DNA of 64,000 nucleotides from Actinobacteria bacterium OV320. GTDB taxonomy: Bacteria > Actinomycetota > Actinomycetes > Streptomycetales > Streptomycetaceae. A program made the translations under genes and the position numbers. The notes beneath the pieces are model-generated. The model made no database searches. It was not told the origin of the DNA and saw only the letters and a list, made by a program, of their open reading frames with translations. Below, piece by piece: positions 34,078-46,607 of this stretch. The DNA lies in assembly GCA_001298545.1 (NCBI GenBank), contig LJCX01000024.1:248001-312000 (forward strand), in the 5' to 3' direction. Every line of letters starts with the position of its first letter. Position 1 is the stretch's first letter.

Positions 34078-34313
34078 TCAGCCCAGCAGGACGTCGTCGT
34101 CGCCCAGCCGCTTCAGCTCGCGGTAGAGGATGGCGAGGCCGGTGACGATGGCGACGGCGGACACGGTGGCGTCGATCAGGACCAGGGTGTCCTTCTCGGC
34201 GCGGGCCTTCTTCAGCCGCTTGGCGACGCCGAACGCGCCGAACGCGGTCCCGGCGATGGACAGGTACGTACCGGACTTGGACTTCTTGAAGCCCTTGGCC
34301 TTGTTCAGTGCGC

Positions 34314-34317
<4 letters not shown>
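34078..34317 (-). CDS. Small protein (79 residues) between gatA and gatB
   Basis: From a GTG at 34317: [20 protein letters not shown], then one or two hydrophobic segments ([37 protein letters not shown]). Its GTG overlaps the gatA stop (GTGA), and GGAGG lies about 10 bases before, so it is translated with gatA. It is probably a small membrane-associated protein with a basic N-terminus. I assign no function. The conserved place inside an essential amidotransferase operon suggests it is expressed whenever GatCAB is. Confidence 0.82.
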
Positions 34318-35816
<1,499 letters not shown>

Positions 35817-35821
35817 GGCGG

Positions 35822-36118
35822 TTAGTCCTCCCCCAGGATCTGCGGCACCTTGAAACGCTGCTGCTCCTGGGCCGGGGCGCCGGAGAGCGCCTGCTCGGGG
35901 GTGAGCGACGGACGGACCTCGTCCGCCCGCATGACGTTCGTCAGCGGGAGCGGGTGCGAGGTCGGCGGTACGTCTTGGTCGGCGACCTCGCTGACGCGGG
36001 CGACCGCGCCGATGATGTCGTCCAGCTGTCCCGCGAAGTGTTCGAGCTCTTCGGGCTTCAGCTCCAGACGCGCCAGCCGGGCGAGGTGGGCGACCTCCTC
36101 GCGCGTGATGCCAGGCAT
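35822..36118 (-). CDS. gatC: Aspartyl/glutamyl-tRNA amidotransferase subunit C
   Basis: A 98-residue protein, [20 protein letters not shown], ending in [10 protein letters not shown], the conserved GatC tail. It wraps around GatA and GatB to stabilise the complex. GAGGAACG lies about 5 bases before the ATG. First gene of the operon. The 122-base upstream gap contains TAGGAT on the minus strand, a possible -10 box. Confidence 0.95.
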   Translation of the reverse strand: MPGITREEVAHLARLARLELKPEELEHFAGQLDDIIGAVARVSEVADQDVPPTSHPLPLTNVMRADEVRPSLTPEQALSGAPAQEQQRFKVPQILGED

Positions 36119-36240
36119 GCAGCGTTCCTCTGGGGTGGAGTGAGTGAGTGTGTGGTTTGGCCCAATCCTAGGGTGCGGGGCGGCCTACCCGTGAAACGGT
36201 TCGGCTCGCCTCCCCGGTGACGCGCGGGCGGAGGGGCCGG

Positions 36241-38496
36241 CTACTCGTCGGACGCGGCTGCCGGGAGGGCCGCCGCGGGGCGCTGCCAGCCGCGTGAGCC
36301 GCGGGCCCGCAGCCAGGCCGTCGTCTCCTCCGGGGGCATCGCCGCGGCCACCAGCCAGCCCTGGACGGCGTCGCAGCCGAGGTCACGCAGGCGCTCCCAG
36401 GTCTCGTCGTCCTCGACGCCCTCGGCCACCACCAGCAGCCCCAGCGAATGGGCGAGGTCGACCGTGCAGCGCACGATCTCGGCGTCCTCGGTGTCGACGG
36501 CCAGGCGGGCCACGAAGGAGCGGTCGATCTTCAGCTCGCTCACGGGGAGCCGGCGCAGGTGCACCAGGGAGGAGTAGCCCGTTCCGAAGTCGTCCAGCGA
36601 CATCTTCACGCCGTGCCCGGTCAGCGCGTTGAGGGTGTCGGCGGCGCGCTGCGGGTCCTCCAGCAGGACGTGCTCGGTTATCTCCAGTTGGAGCGCTCCC
36701 GCGGGCACTCCGTGCCGGGCCAGCCGGGCCGCGACGGAGCCGGCGAAACCCGGGGTGTGCACGTCGCGGGGGGAGACGTTGACCGCGACCGGCACGTACA
36801 GCCCCTGGGCCCGCCACCGCGCGACCTGGCCGAGCGCCGTCTCCAGCACGTACTCCGTCAGATGGGGCATCAGCCCGGACGACTCGGCGATCGCTATGAA
36901 CTCGTCCGGCGGTACCTTCCCGCGCTCCGGGTGCACCCAGCGCACCAGCGCCTCCAGCCCCGCCACCTGCCCGTCGAAGCGGACCTTCGGCTGGTAGTGC
37001 AGTTCGACCTCGTGCGCGTCGAGCGCCCGCCGCAGGTCGCCCAGCAGTCCGAGCCGGTCGGGAGTGTTGGAGTCGCGCTTGGACTCGTACACCTCGACGC
37101 CCGTACGGTCCCGCTTGGCCTGGTACATCGCCACGTCGGCCCGGCGCAGCATGCCCTCCGCGTCGAGGGCGTGGTCGGGGAAGACGGCGACGCCGGCGCT
37201 GGCCTCCAGGACGAGGGTGAGGCCGTCGAGGTCGAGCGGCAGGCCGAGGTCGGAGACCAGCCCGCGGGCGATCCGTGACGCCGAGGTCGTCGAGTCGGCG
37301 ACGGGCAGTAAGACGGCGAACTCGTCCCCGCCGAGCCGCGCGACCTCCGCCCCGCGGGGCAGGGCGAGCTTCAGCCGCTCGGCTATCTGGAGCAGCAGCC
37401 GGTCACCGGCGAGATGACCGAGGGTGTCGTTGACCGAGCGGAAGCGGTCGAGGTCGATCAGCATCAGGGCGGCGCGGGCGCCGATGCGCTCCGCGTCGTC
37501 CAGGGCGGTCCAGATGCGCTCCAGCAGCCACTGGCGGTTGGGCAGCCCGGTCAGCGGGTCGCGCAGCTGCTCCTCGGCGCGGGCGCGGGCTATCCACAGG
37601 GTGGAGTCGAGGGCGATGAGCGGGATGGCGAACAGCGGCAGCAGGATCGGCTTGGCCACGGCCACCACGCAGATCAGCGGCGCGATGCCCAGCAGGGCGA
37701 CGGCGACCAGGCCCTGCCTGACCAGGGCCGTGCGGGCGACGGTGGGCAGTCCGCCGGAGCGCGGGGCGTGCAGGTACCAGAGGAGAACACGGGTGACCGC
37801 GAGATAGGCGACGGCCACCAGGACCACCTGGGGGCCGGTGTAGACCGTCCAGCTGTCGGGGGTCCAGGGCCGCTCCACGGACGGTATCGGTCCGCATGCG
37901 GCCAGCAGCAGCGCGCCCGCGCCGATGCCGAGGATGTCCACCGCGCCGTGCAGGATGCCCTGCCGCCAGCGGTGGCGCCGGGCTATGCCGACCAGGACGA
38001 CGACGGTGAGGCTGACCAGTCCGGCCGCCACCCAGCCGTACAGCAGCAGGACGGCGAGGGTGAGCGCGGCGCCGGAGCCGGTGCCGCCCCCCCAGCGGGC
38101 GCGGCCGAGCAGGACCAGATGGCCGACGATGACGCCGGCCAGCACGGCCAGGGCCCAGCCGGCCGTGCCGGACGGGAACAGCGCGTGGTGGCCGGTGAAG
38201 GCGCGGTAGAAGCCGGCGCCGAGGGCGAAGGCGGCGCCGGAGACGACCGAGGCGGGCAGCGCGGGCCAGGACAGGTGCCGGTCGGCCTCGGTGTCGGGCA
38301 TCCCGGGATGCGGGGCGGAGGTGACGCGGAGGTCCGGACCGGAATGCGGCGTCGCGTACGGCGCGGTGTGCGGCACATAGGCTTCCGCGCCCGGAGGCCG
38401 CTCGGAGCGCGCCGTCCGCCAGCTCCCCCACCAGACGCCGGCGACCCGGCGTCGGCGCAGCCGTTCGTCCGGGGCGGCGCTCTCGGTCGGTTCCAT
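36241..38496 (-). CDS. rmdB: Membrane GGDEF-EAL protein, RmdB type
   Basis: A 751-residue protein from an ATG at 38496. A hydrophilic N-terminus is followed by about seven to eight membrane segments (from LPASVVSGAAFALGAGFYRAF), then GGDEF (RLGGDEFAVL, near 389) and EAL (GLEALVRWVHPE, near 515). Both look intact: EAL residues include LHYQPKV, NVSPRDV, ITEHVLLED, SLDDFGTGYSSL and KIDRSF. It can therefore be expected to make or cleave c-di-GMP; S. coelicolor RmdB acts as a phosphodiesterase. The name rests on recognised sequence and the position next to ligA, the place of rmdB in S. coelicolor as I recall. The 233-to-270-base gap to ligA (38497-38765) shows nothing recognisable. Confidence 0.85.
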   Translation of the reverse strand: MEPTESAAPDERLRRRRVAGVWWGSWRTARSERPPGAEAYVPHTAPYATPHSGPDLRVTSAPHPGMPDTEADRHLSWPALPASVVSGAAFALGAGFYRAFTGHHALFPSGTAGWALAVLAGVIVGHLVLLGRARWGGGTGSGAALTLAVLLLYGWVAAGLVSLTVVVLVGIARRHRWRQGILHGAVDILGIGAGALLLAACGPIPSVERPWTPDSWTVYTGPQVVLVAVAYLAVTRVLLWYLHAPRSGGLPTVARTALVRQGLVAVALLGIAPLICVVAVAKPILLPLFAIPLIALDSTLWIARARAEEQLRDPLTGLPNRQWLLERIWTALDDAERIGARAALMLIDLDRFRSVNDTLGHLAGDRLLLQIAERLKLALPRGAEVARLGGDEFAVLLPVADSTTSASRIARGLVSDLGLPLDLDGLTLVLEASAGVAVFPDHALDAEGMLRRADVAMYQAKRDRTGVEVYESKRDSNTPDRLGLLGDLRRALDAHEVELHYQPKVRFDGQVAGLEALVRWVHPERGKVPPDEFIAIAESSGLMPHLTEYVLETALGQVARWRAQGLYVPVAVNVSPRDVHTPGFAGSVAARLARHGVPAGALQLEITEHVLLEDPQRAADTLNALTGHGVKMSLDDFGTGYSSLVHLRRLPVSELKIDRSFVARLAVDTEDAEIVRCTVDLAHSLGLLVVAEGVEDDETWERLRDLGCDAVQGWLVAAAMPPEETTAWLRARGSRGWQRPAAALPAAASDE

Positions 38497-38765
38497 TCCC
38501 GTCCCTCTCACAGCCGGCGGTGCCCACGCCACGCGGCCCGTTGCCCGACAACCCCGGGCGGCGCCGCGTTGGAGAACCCTTCCCCCTGCTCACCAGGAGC
38601 ACGGAGGTGCCCCGACCGCAGCTGGGCACGGCAGGCGCACGTCTCAACAGTAGGCCGCGGAAGGCTTCCACGGGCAGCGGTCGTCGACGGTTGCCCGAAT
38701 GCGCCCCGGCCACCCGTATGCATCTGGTATGCGCCGATCGGGTGACCTTCAACCGCCACTCGTCG

Positions 38766-40973
<2,208 letters not shown>

Positions 40974-41975
40974 TTACTCTGGGTTGTCCGCGAGGGATCT
41001 CGCCGCCCGGACGCAGTGCGCGAGGGCCTCGCGCGCGTACGCGGGGGAAGCTCCCGCGAGGCCGCACGACGGCGTGAGCGTGACCGCCTCGGTGAGCAGC
41101 CCCGGTCGCAGCCCCAGCCTGCGCCACAGCGTCCTGACACCCATGACGCTACCGGCAGGGTCCGACAATGGGGCGTCCACGCCCGGCACGACACCGGCGA
41201 ACAGCCGGGTCCCCCCTTCGACCGCCTCGCCGATCGCGTCGTCGTCACGCTCGGTGAGCAGCGAGAAGTCGAAGGAGACCGCCGCCGCACCGGCCCGGCG
41301 CAGCAGGGCGAACGGGACGTCCTGGGCGCAGGAGTGGACCACGACGGGGCCGTCCCCGTGCACCCCGACGACCTGCCGGAGCGTGGCCTCCACGTGCTGC
41401 CGGTCGACGGCGCGGTGGGTGTGGTAGCCGCTGGCCGTCTTCACCTGGCCGCGCAGGACGGCCGTCAGGGAGGGTTCGTCGAGCTGGAGCACGACTTGCG
41501 CGCCGGGCAGACGGCGGCGCACCTCGTCGAGATGCAGGCGCAGCCCCTCGGCGAGGGAGCCGGCGAGATCGCGGCGGGCACCGTGGTCGGAGAGCACCGA
41601 CTGGCCGTTCTTCAGCTCCAGTGCGGCGGCGAGGGTCCAGGGTCCGACGGCCTGCACCTTCACCTGGCCCTCGTAGCCCTGGGTGAACTCCTCCAGCGCG
41701 TCGAGGTCCTCCCCCAGCCAGGACCGGGCGCGCTTGGTGTCCCGGCCCGGCCGGTCGCCGATCCGCCAGCCGCTGGGCTCCACGCGCGCGAACAGCTCGA
41801 CGAGCATCCCGGCGGTGCGGCCGATCATGTCGGCGCCCGGGCCGCGGGCCGGCAGCTCGGCGAGAAACGGGAAGTCCTCGAAGGACCCGGTGGCGGCCCT
41901 GGCGGCCTCGCGGGCGTCACCGCCGGGCAGGGAGCCGACACCGGTGGCGGGTCCGAAACTGAAGTGTGCGTTCAC
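40974..41975 (-). CDS. MetE C-terminal-like protein (cobalamin-independent methionine synthase family)
   Basis: A 333-residue protein from a GTG at 41975. It corresponds to the catalytic C-terminal barrel only, not the 750-residue MetE. Probable zinc ligands are His and Cys in VVVHSCAQDVPF and Cys in LTPSCGLAG; the substrate loop LQLDEPSL is present. Short MetE-like proteins may transfer methyl groups from donors other than methyl-folate; the true substrate is unknown. It lies 52 bases downstream of the SDR gene and directly upstream of ligA, so it is likely co-transcribed with ligA. Confidence 0.84.
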   Translation of the reverse strand: MNAHFSFGPATGVGSLPGGDAREAARAATGSFEDFPFLAELPARGPGADMIGRTAGMLVELFARVEPSGWRIGDRPGRDTKRARSWLGEDLDALEEFTQGYEGQVKVQAVGPWTLAAALELKNGQSVLSDHGARRDLAGSLAEGLRLHLDEVRRRLPGAQVVLQLDEPSLTAVLRGQVKTASGYHTHRAVDRQHVEATLRQVVGVHGDGPVVVHSCAQDVPFALLRRAGAAAVSFDFSLLTERDDDAIGEAVEGGTRLFAGVVPGVDAPLSDPAGSVMGVRTLWRRLGLRPGLLTEAVTLTPSCGLAGASPAYAREALAHCVRAARSLADNPE

Positions 41976-42026
41976 GGGGTGAAGCCTACGTACGCGCGGG
42001 GGCGGGTCTCGCCCCCGCGGGCGGTC

Positions 42027-42716
42027 TCACCGTCCCGGACGCACCGTCAGGTCGTTGACCTCCGCGTCCCGGGGCAGGTCGATCGCCATCAGGATCGTCG
42101 TCGCGACCGACTCGGGATCGATCCACTCCCCCGGGTCGTACTCCTTGCCCTCCTGCTGGTGGACCTTGGCCTGCATGGGGCTGGCGGTGCGGCCGGGGTA
42201 GACGGAGGTGACGCGGACGCCGTTGCCGTGCTCCTCGGCGCGCAGCGCGTCCGCCAGTGCCTTCAGGCCGTGCTTGGAGGCGGCGTACGCGGACCAGTCG
42301 GCGCTCGCCCGCAGACCCGCCCCGGAGTTCACGAAGACCACGTGCCCCCGGGCGGCGCGGAGTTGGGGCAGGAAGTGCCGGGTCAGCTCGGCCGGGGCGA
42401 TCAGGTTGACGTCGAGCTGGTGGCGCCAGGACTTCGGGGTCAGCTCGCCGACCGGCCCCAGGTCGACCACACCGGCGATGTGCAGGAGGGAGTCCACCCG
42501 GTCGGGCAGCGTCTGGTGGGAGAAGGCCCAGCTCAGCTTGGCGGGCTCGGCCAGGTCGCCGACCAGGGTCCGGGCCCCGGGAAACTCCGCCGCCAGTTCC
42601 TTCGCGCGGCCCGCGTCGCGCGCGTGCAGCAGGAGTTCGTCCCCGCGCGCGTGCAGACGGCGGGCGACGGCCGCGCCGATGCCGGAACCGGCTCCGGTGA
42701 TCACATGAGTAGCCAT
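42027..42716 (-). CDS. Short-chain dehydrogenase/reductase
   Basis: A 229-residue protein, MATHVITGAGSGIGAAVARR. TGAGSGIG is the cofactor loop; the catalytic residues are Ser in VFVNSGAGL and the Tyr/Lys pair in YAASKHGLKAL (about 144-155). It is short but complete for the classical SDR fold. Substrate is unknown. An upstream in-frame ATG at 42725 adds three residues (MAG) and cannot be excluded; no strong ribosome site decides. It lies between the LOG gene and the MetE-like gene, all on one strand. Confidence 0.87.
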   Translation of the reverse strand: MATHVITGAGSGIGAAVARRLHARGDELLLHARDAGRAKELAAEFPGARTLVGDLAEPAKLSWAFSHQTLPDRVDSLLHIAGVVDLGPVGELTPKSWRHQLDVNLIAPAELTRHFLPQLRAARGHVVFVNSGAGLRASADWSAYAASKHGLKALADALRAEEHGNGVRVTSVYPGRTASPMQAKVHQQEGKEYDPGEWIDPESVATTILMAIDLPRDAEVNDLTVRPGR

Positions 42717-42743
42717 GCCCGCCATGCTCGCATCACCGCGATG

Positions 42744-43283
42744 TCACCCGATGCCCTGGCTCTCTTCGAGGTACGCCAGCGCGCCCACCGGTTCCTCCGC
42801 GAAGAACACCAGGTCGGTGAGGGGCCGGGGCAGGAACCCCTCGTCCTCCATGCGCCGGAACTGCTCCTTGAGGCCGTCGTAGAAGCCCGCCGTGTTGAGC
42901 AGCACGACCGGCTTGTCGGTGTGCCCGTGCTTCTTCAGCTCGAGGATCTCGGTCGCCTCGTCCAGCGTCCCGGTCCCGCCGACCATGATCACGACGGCGT
43001 CGGACTTCTGCAGGAGGAGCCGCTTGCGCTCGGCGAGGTCCCGCGCGACGACCATCTCGTCGGCCCCGGCCCGCGCCTTGGCGGCGAGGAAGTCCACCGA
43101 CACCCCGCACAGCCGGCCGCCCGCCTCCTGCACACCGTCCGCGACCACCTTCATCAGGCCGGTGTCGGAGCCGCCCCACACGAGGGTGTGGCCGCCCTTG
43201 CCGAGGAGTTCGGCGAACTCGCGCGCGGGGCGGGTGTAGCGGTCGTCGAGGTCGGCGGCGGAGAGGAAGACGCAGATACGCAT
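42744..43283 (-). CDS. LOG-family nucleotide phosphoribohydrolase-like protein
   Basis: A 179-residue lysine-decarboxylase-like Rossmann protein, TIGR00730/LOG type. The diagnostic motif GGTGTLDEATE is at about 102-112, and the partner segment GGSDTGLMKVVADGV at about 37-51. LOG proteins release free base from cytokinin riboside 5'-monophosphates and, in bacteria, more generally hydrolyse nucleoside monophosphates. It is divergent from the DUF427 gene with 50 bases between. The biological role here is unknown. Confidence 0.86.
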   Translation of the reverse strand: MRICVFLSAADLDDRYTRPAREFAELLGKGGHTLVWGGSDTGLMKVVADGVQEAGGRLCGVSVDFLAAKARAGADEMVVARDLAERKRLLLQKSDAVVIMVGGTGTLDEATEILELKKHGHTDKPVVLLNTAGFYDGLKEQFRRMEDEGFLPRPLTDLVFFAEEPVGALAYLEESQGIG

Positions 43284-43333
43284 GCGACCACGGTACGCGG
43301 GAAGAACCGGCGCCCCGCGGGCGCTGTTCCGGC

Positions 43334-43687
43334 ATGACCCGAGGACACACGATCACCATCGAGCGGGGCGACCGGCACATCAGGGTCGTCCACGGGGGCC
43401 ATGTGCTGGCCGAGACCGACCGGGCGCTCGCCCTGCGCGAGACCGGCTGTCCGGTGCGGTACTACATCCCCGCCGAGGACGTACGGCTCGACCTGCTGAC
43501 CCCCTCCGACACCCACACGTACTGCCCCTTCAAGGGAACGGCCTCCTACTGGTCGCTGCCGGACGCGGCGGACCTCGTCTGGGGCTATCCCGATCCCAAG
43601 CCCGACGTCGCCGAGATCAAGAACCACCTGTGCTTCTACGAAGTGGAGGTCTCGGAGGCGGAAGTGCCGCAAGCGGAGGTGTCGTAG
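43334..43687 (+). CDS. DUF427 protein
   Basis: A 117-residue protein with the DUF427 pattern: ITIERGDRHIRVVHGGHVLAETDRALALRETGCPVRYYIPAEDV, YCPFKGTASYWSL and DLVWGYPDP near the end. These are single-domain cytoplasmic proteins of unknown function, widespread in actinobacteria. The C-terminal tail (VEVSEAEVPQAEVS) is acidic and repetitive. No convincing ribosome binding site is seen. Followed 32 bases later by a hydrolase gene. Confidence 0.85.
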   Translation: MTRGHTITIERGDRHIRVVHGGHVLAETDRALALRETGCPVRYYIPAEDVRLDLLTPSDTHTYCPFKGTASYWSLPDAADLVWGYPDPKPDVAEIKNHLCFYEVEVSEAEVPQAEVS

Positions 43688-43719
43688 GCCGATGACCGCC
43701 GTGCCGTGCGGCAGTCTGC

Positions 43720-44511
43720 ATGGGCATGGACAAGAAGACCATTTCGCGCGACGGCACCGAACTCGCGTACACACGCGCCGGCGAGGGGCCCGCGGTCATC
43801 CTGGTGAGCGGGGCGATGTCCACGGGCGGCACCATGGCGCCCCTGGCCGGCCTGCTCGCGGACCGCTGCACTGTCCTCCGGTACGACCGCCGGGGCCGTG
43901 GCGAGAGCGGCGACACGGCGCCGTACGCGGTGGAACGCGAGGTCGAGGACCTCGCGGCCCTCATCGACGCGGCGGGCGGCGAGGCGGCGCTCTACGGCAT
44001 CTCCTCGGGCGGCGCGCTGGTACTGGAGGCGGCGGCCGCCGGACTGCCGGTGCGGCGGGTGGCCGTGTACGAGACGCCGTACGCCCTGGACGAGGAGGGC
44101 GTACGGGGACGAGCCGCCTACACGGTGGACCTCACCGAGGCCCTCGCGCAGGGGCGGCACGGGGACGCCGTCGAGCTGTTCCTGCGGCTGACGGGGCTGG
44201 CCGAGGAGATGATCCAGGGCGCCCGCCGGTCACCGATGTGGGAGGGGATGGAGGCCATCGCGCCGACCCTCGCCTACGACGACGCCGTCATGGGCGGCGG
44301 CACGCCGCCCCGGGAGCGGCTGGCCTCGATCGCGGTCCCGGTGCTCGCGGCCGCGGGCGAGGCCAGTCCACCGTGGCTGCGCGAGGCGACGCGTGCGGTC
44401 GCGGACGCGGTCACGGACGGCACCTACCGCGTGCTCGATGGCCAGACCCACATGGTGGACCCGGCCGTCCTCGCACCGGTGCTGGCGGAGTTCCTCGGGT
44501 CGCGCGACTGA
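43720..44511 (+). CDS. Alpha/beta hydrolase
   Basis: About 263 residues (MGMDKKTISRDGTELAYTRAG). Core motifs: VILVSGAMSTGGTMAPLAGLL, RYDRRGRGESGD, nucleophile elbow YGISSGGALVLEAAA (Ser about 94), and His in DGQTHMVDPAVL near the C-terminus. The lid is small. The closest remembered relatives are uncharacterised TAP-type/proline-iminopeptidase-like hydrolases. Either ATG 43720 or 43726 may be used. It ends 3 bases from the mnmA stop, which converges from the other strand. Confidence 0.82.
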   Translation: MGMDKKTISRDGTELAYTRAGEGPAVILVSGAMSTGGTMAPLAGLLADRCTVLRYDRRGRGESGDTAPYAVEREVEDLAALIDAAGGEAALYGISSGGALVLEAAAAGLPVRRVAVYETPYALDEEGVRGRAAYTVDLTEALAQGRHGDAVELFLRLTGLAEEMIQGARRSPMWEGMEAIAPTLAYDDAVMGGGTPPRERLASIAVPVLAAAGEASPPWLREATRAVADAVTDGTYRVLDGQTHMVDPAVLAPVLAEFLGSRD

Positions 44512-44514
44512 CGG

Positions 44515-45645
44515 TCAGGCCACCCCGGCCGTCGCCCGCACGGTGGCCGCGATCGTCGCCGAGCCCACCACGCGCGTGTCGTCGTACAGCACGATCGCCT
44601 GGCCGGGGGCCACGCCCCGGACGGGCTCCGTGAAGGTGACCTCGAGGGAGCCGTCGACGAGTTCGGCCCGCACCTCGGTCTCGCCGCCGTGGGCGCGCAG
44701 CTGGGCCGTGTAGGTGCCGGGGCCGGTCGGGGCGGCGCCGCACCAGCGGGGCCTGATCGCGGTCAGGGCGGCGACGTCCAGGGAGGCGGCCGGGCCGACC
44801 GTCACCGTGTTGTTCACCGGGGAGATGTCGAGGACGTAGCGCGGCTTGCCGTCGGCGGCCGGGGTGCCGATGCGCAGGCCCTTGCGCTGGCCGATGGTGA
44901 AGCCGTACGCGCCCTCGTGGGTGCCGACCTTGGCGCCGGACTCGTCGACGATGTCTCCCTCCGCCCGGCCCAGCCGGTTCGCGAGGAAGCCCTGGGTGTC
45001 GCCGTCGGCGATGAAGCAGATGTCGTGGGAGTCGGGCTTCTTGGCGACCGCCAGGCCCCGGCGCTCGGCCTCCGCGCGGATCTCGTCCTTCGTGGTCAGC
45101 GTGTCGCCGAGGGGGAAGAGCGCGTGGGCGAGCTGCCGGTCGTCGAGGACGCCGAGGACGTACGACTGGTCCTTGGCCATGTCGGAGGCGCGGTGCAGCT
45201 CGCGCGTGCCGTCCTCGTTGACGAGGACCTTCGCGTAGTGGCCGGTGCACACCGCGTCGAAGCCCAGCGCCAGCGCCTTGTCCAGCAGCGCGGCGAACTT
45301 GATCTTCTCGTTGCAGCGCAGACAGGGGTTGGGGGTGCGGCCGGCCTCGTACTCGGCGACGAAGTCGTCGACGACGTCCTCGCGGAAGCGGTCGGCGAGG
45401 TCCCAGACGTAGAACGGGATGCCGATGACGTCGGCCGCGCGGCGGGCGTCGCGGGAGTCCTCGATGGTGCAACAGCCTCGCGCGCCGGTGCGGAACGACT
45501 GCGGGTTCGCGGAGAGCGCGAGGTGGACGCCGGTCACGTCGTGGCCGGCTTCGGCTGCGCGGGCGGCGGCGACGGCGGAGTCGACCCCGCCGGACATGGC
45601 GGCGAGTACGCGAAGGGGGCGGGAGCGCTGCGAGGTCTCAGTCAT
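44515..45645 (-). CDS. mnmA: tRNA-specific 2-thiouridylase
   Basis: A 376-residue protein from an ATG at 45645 with GGAAGGG before it. It thiolates uridine 34 of tRNA-Lys, -Glu and -Gln. Marks: PP-loop [13 protein letters not shown] (18-23 is SGGVDS), the first active-site Cys in [12 protein letters not shown], the second in [10 protein letters not shown], and the C-terminal OB-like domain. Sulfur comes from a cysteine desulfurase, for which the NifS/IscS-like gene at 48423 is a good candidate. The open frame extends to 45705 without family similarity. Confidence 0.95.
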   Translation of the reverse strand: MTETSQRSRPLRVLAAMSGGVDSAVAAARAAEAGHDVTGVHLALSANPQSFRTGARGCCTIEDSRDARRAADVIGIPFYVWDLADRFREDVVDDFVAEYEAGRTPNPCLRCNEKIKFAALLDKALALGFDAVCTGHYAKVLVNEDGTRELHRASDMAKDQSYVLGVLDDRQLAHALFPLGDTLTTKDEIRAEAERRGLAVAKKPDSHDICFIADGDTQGFLANRLGRAEGDIVDESGAKVGTHEGAYGFTIGQRKGLRIGTPAADGKPRYVLDISPVNNTVTVGPAASLDVAALTAIRPRWCGAAPTGPGTYTAQLRAHGGETEVRAELVDGSLEVTFTEPVRGVAPGQAIVLYDDTRVVGSATIAATVRATAGVA

Positions 45646-45728
45646 AACCCTTCCAGGGTACGGGTCCCCGGGAACCGGAGCCCGCGAGTATCCGTTGACG
45701 ATCACAAGGGGCGAGGAAGGGCACGGAC

Positions 45729-46388
45729 ATGGGGGACGGGAAGAGCGACTCCGACCGGCGGATCGGGCGGCGCGCCCTGCTGATCGGCGGGGCGGCGGCC
45801 GCCGTCGGCACGGGCGTGCTGGCGCGTGACGAACTGGCGCGGCTGTACTGGCGGCTGCCGGGCGTGCGCAGGCAGCGGGTGGAAGGCGCCGTGGACTTCC
45901 GGGGCGCCCGGTGGGTGGCGGCGTCGGAGGCGAACTTCCGCTGGGCGGACCGGCCGGACGACTACGGGATCGACATGGTCGTCATCCATGTCACACAGGG
46001 CGATCTCGACAGCGCGGTGAAGGCGTTCGAGGACCCGGGGCACCGGGCGGCCGCGCACTACATCGTCGGCAAGGACGGCCACGTCACGCAGATGATCCGG
46101 GAGCTGGACGTGGCGTACCACGCGGGCAACCGCGCGTACAACGAGCGCAGTGTCGGCATCGAGCACGAGGGCTTCGTGGACCGGCCGAAGGACTTCACGG
46201 ACGCGATGTACGCCGCCTCCGCCCGGCTGACCGCCGCGGTCTGCCGGCGGTACGACATAGCCGTCGACCGCGAGCACATCATCGGGCATGTGGAGGTGCC
46301 GGGCACGGATCACACCGACCCGGGCGAGCACTGGGACTGGGACCGGTACCTGCGGCTCGTGCGGGAGGCGCAGGCCGCGGCCACCTGA
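45729..46388 (+). CDS. N-acetylmuramoyl-L-alanine amidase with Tat-like signal
   Basis: A 219-residue exported protein. The N-terminus ([23 protein letters not shown]) is a twin-arginine-like or membrane-anchor signal. The body is an Amidase_2/PGRP domain: [20 protein letters not shown] with a zinc His, [31 protein letters not shown], and [22 protein letters not shown] with the other zinc ligands. It would cleave between muramic acid and L-Ala in peptidoglycan outside the membrane. It has no cell-wall-binding domain. It is divergent from mnmA (83-base gap). Confidence 0.9.
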   Translation: MGDGKSDSDRRIGRRALLIGGAAAAVGTGVLARDELARLYWRLPGVRRQRVEGAVDFRGARWVAASEANFRWADRPDDYGIDMVVIHVTQGDLDSAVKAFEDPGHRAAAHYIVGKDGHVTQMIRELDVAYHAGNRAYNERSVGIEHEGFVDRPKDFTDAMYAASARLTAAVCRRYDIAVDREHIIGHVEVPGTDHTDPGEHWDWDRYLRLVREAQAAAT

Positions 46389-46399
46389 GCACAGGGCAA

Positions 46400-46415
46400 T
46401 GTGACACAGGTCACA
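46400..46415. promoter_or_regulatory. CRP-like palindrome upstream of the multicopper oxidase
   Basis: TGTGACACAGGTCACA is a perfect 6-bp dyad with a 4-base spacer and fits the TGTGA-N6-TCACA pattern of CRP-family proteins. It lies about 193 bases before the oxidase start and just after the amidase stop. The rest of 46389-46607 holds no gene that I can support. Confidence 0.55.
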
Positions 46416-46607
46416 TGTGCTCAAAATCGTGAACAGTTGATGAGAGCCGGCCGCCCGATGTGTCCCGCACCACGAACATGACCTGCGTTCCACCAACTTG
46501 GCTTTTCTTCAAGGGAGTTGAGGCGCACGGCGGCCGCACAGCCTCCTCGGCTCACTCCTATGTTCGACCCAGTCTTCACATAGGCCTTAGCCCAAAGCTC
46601 CACGGCC

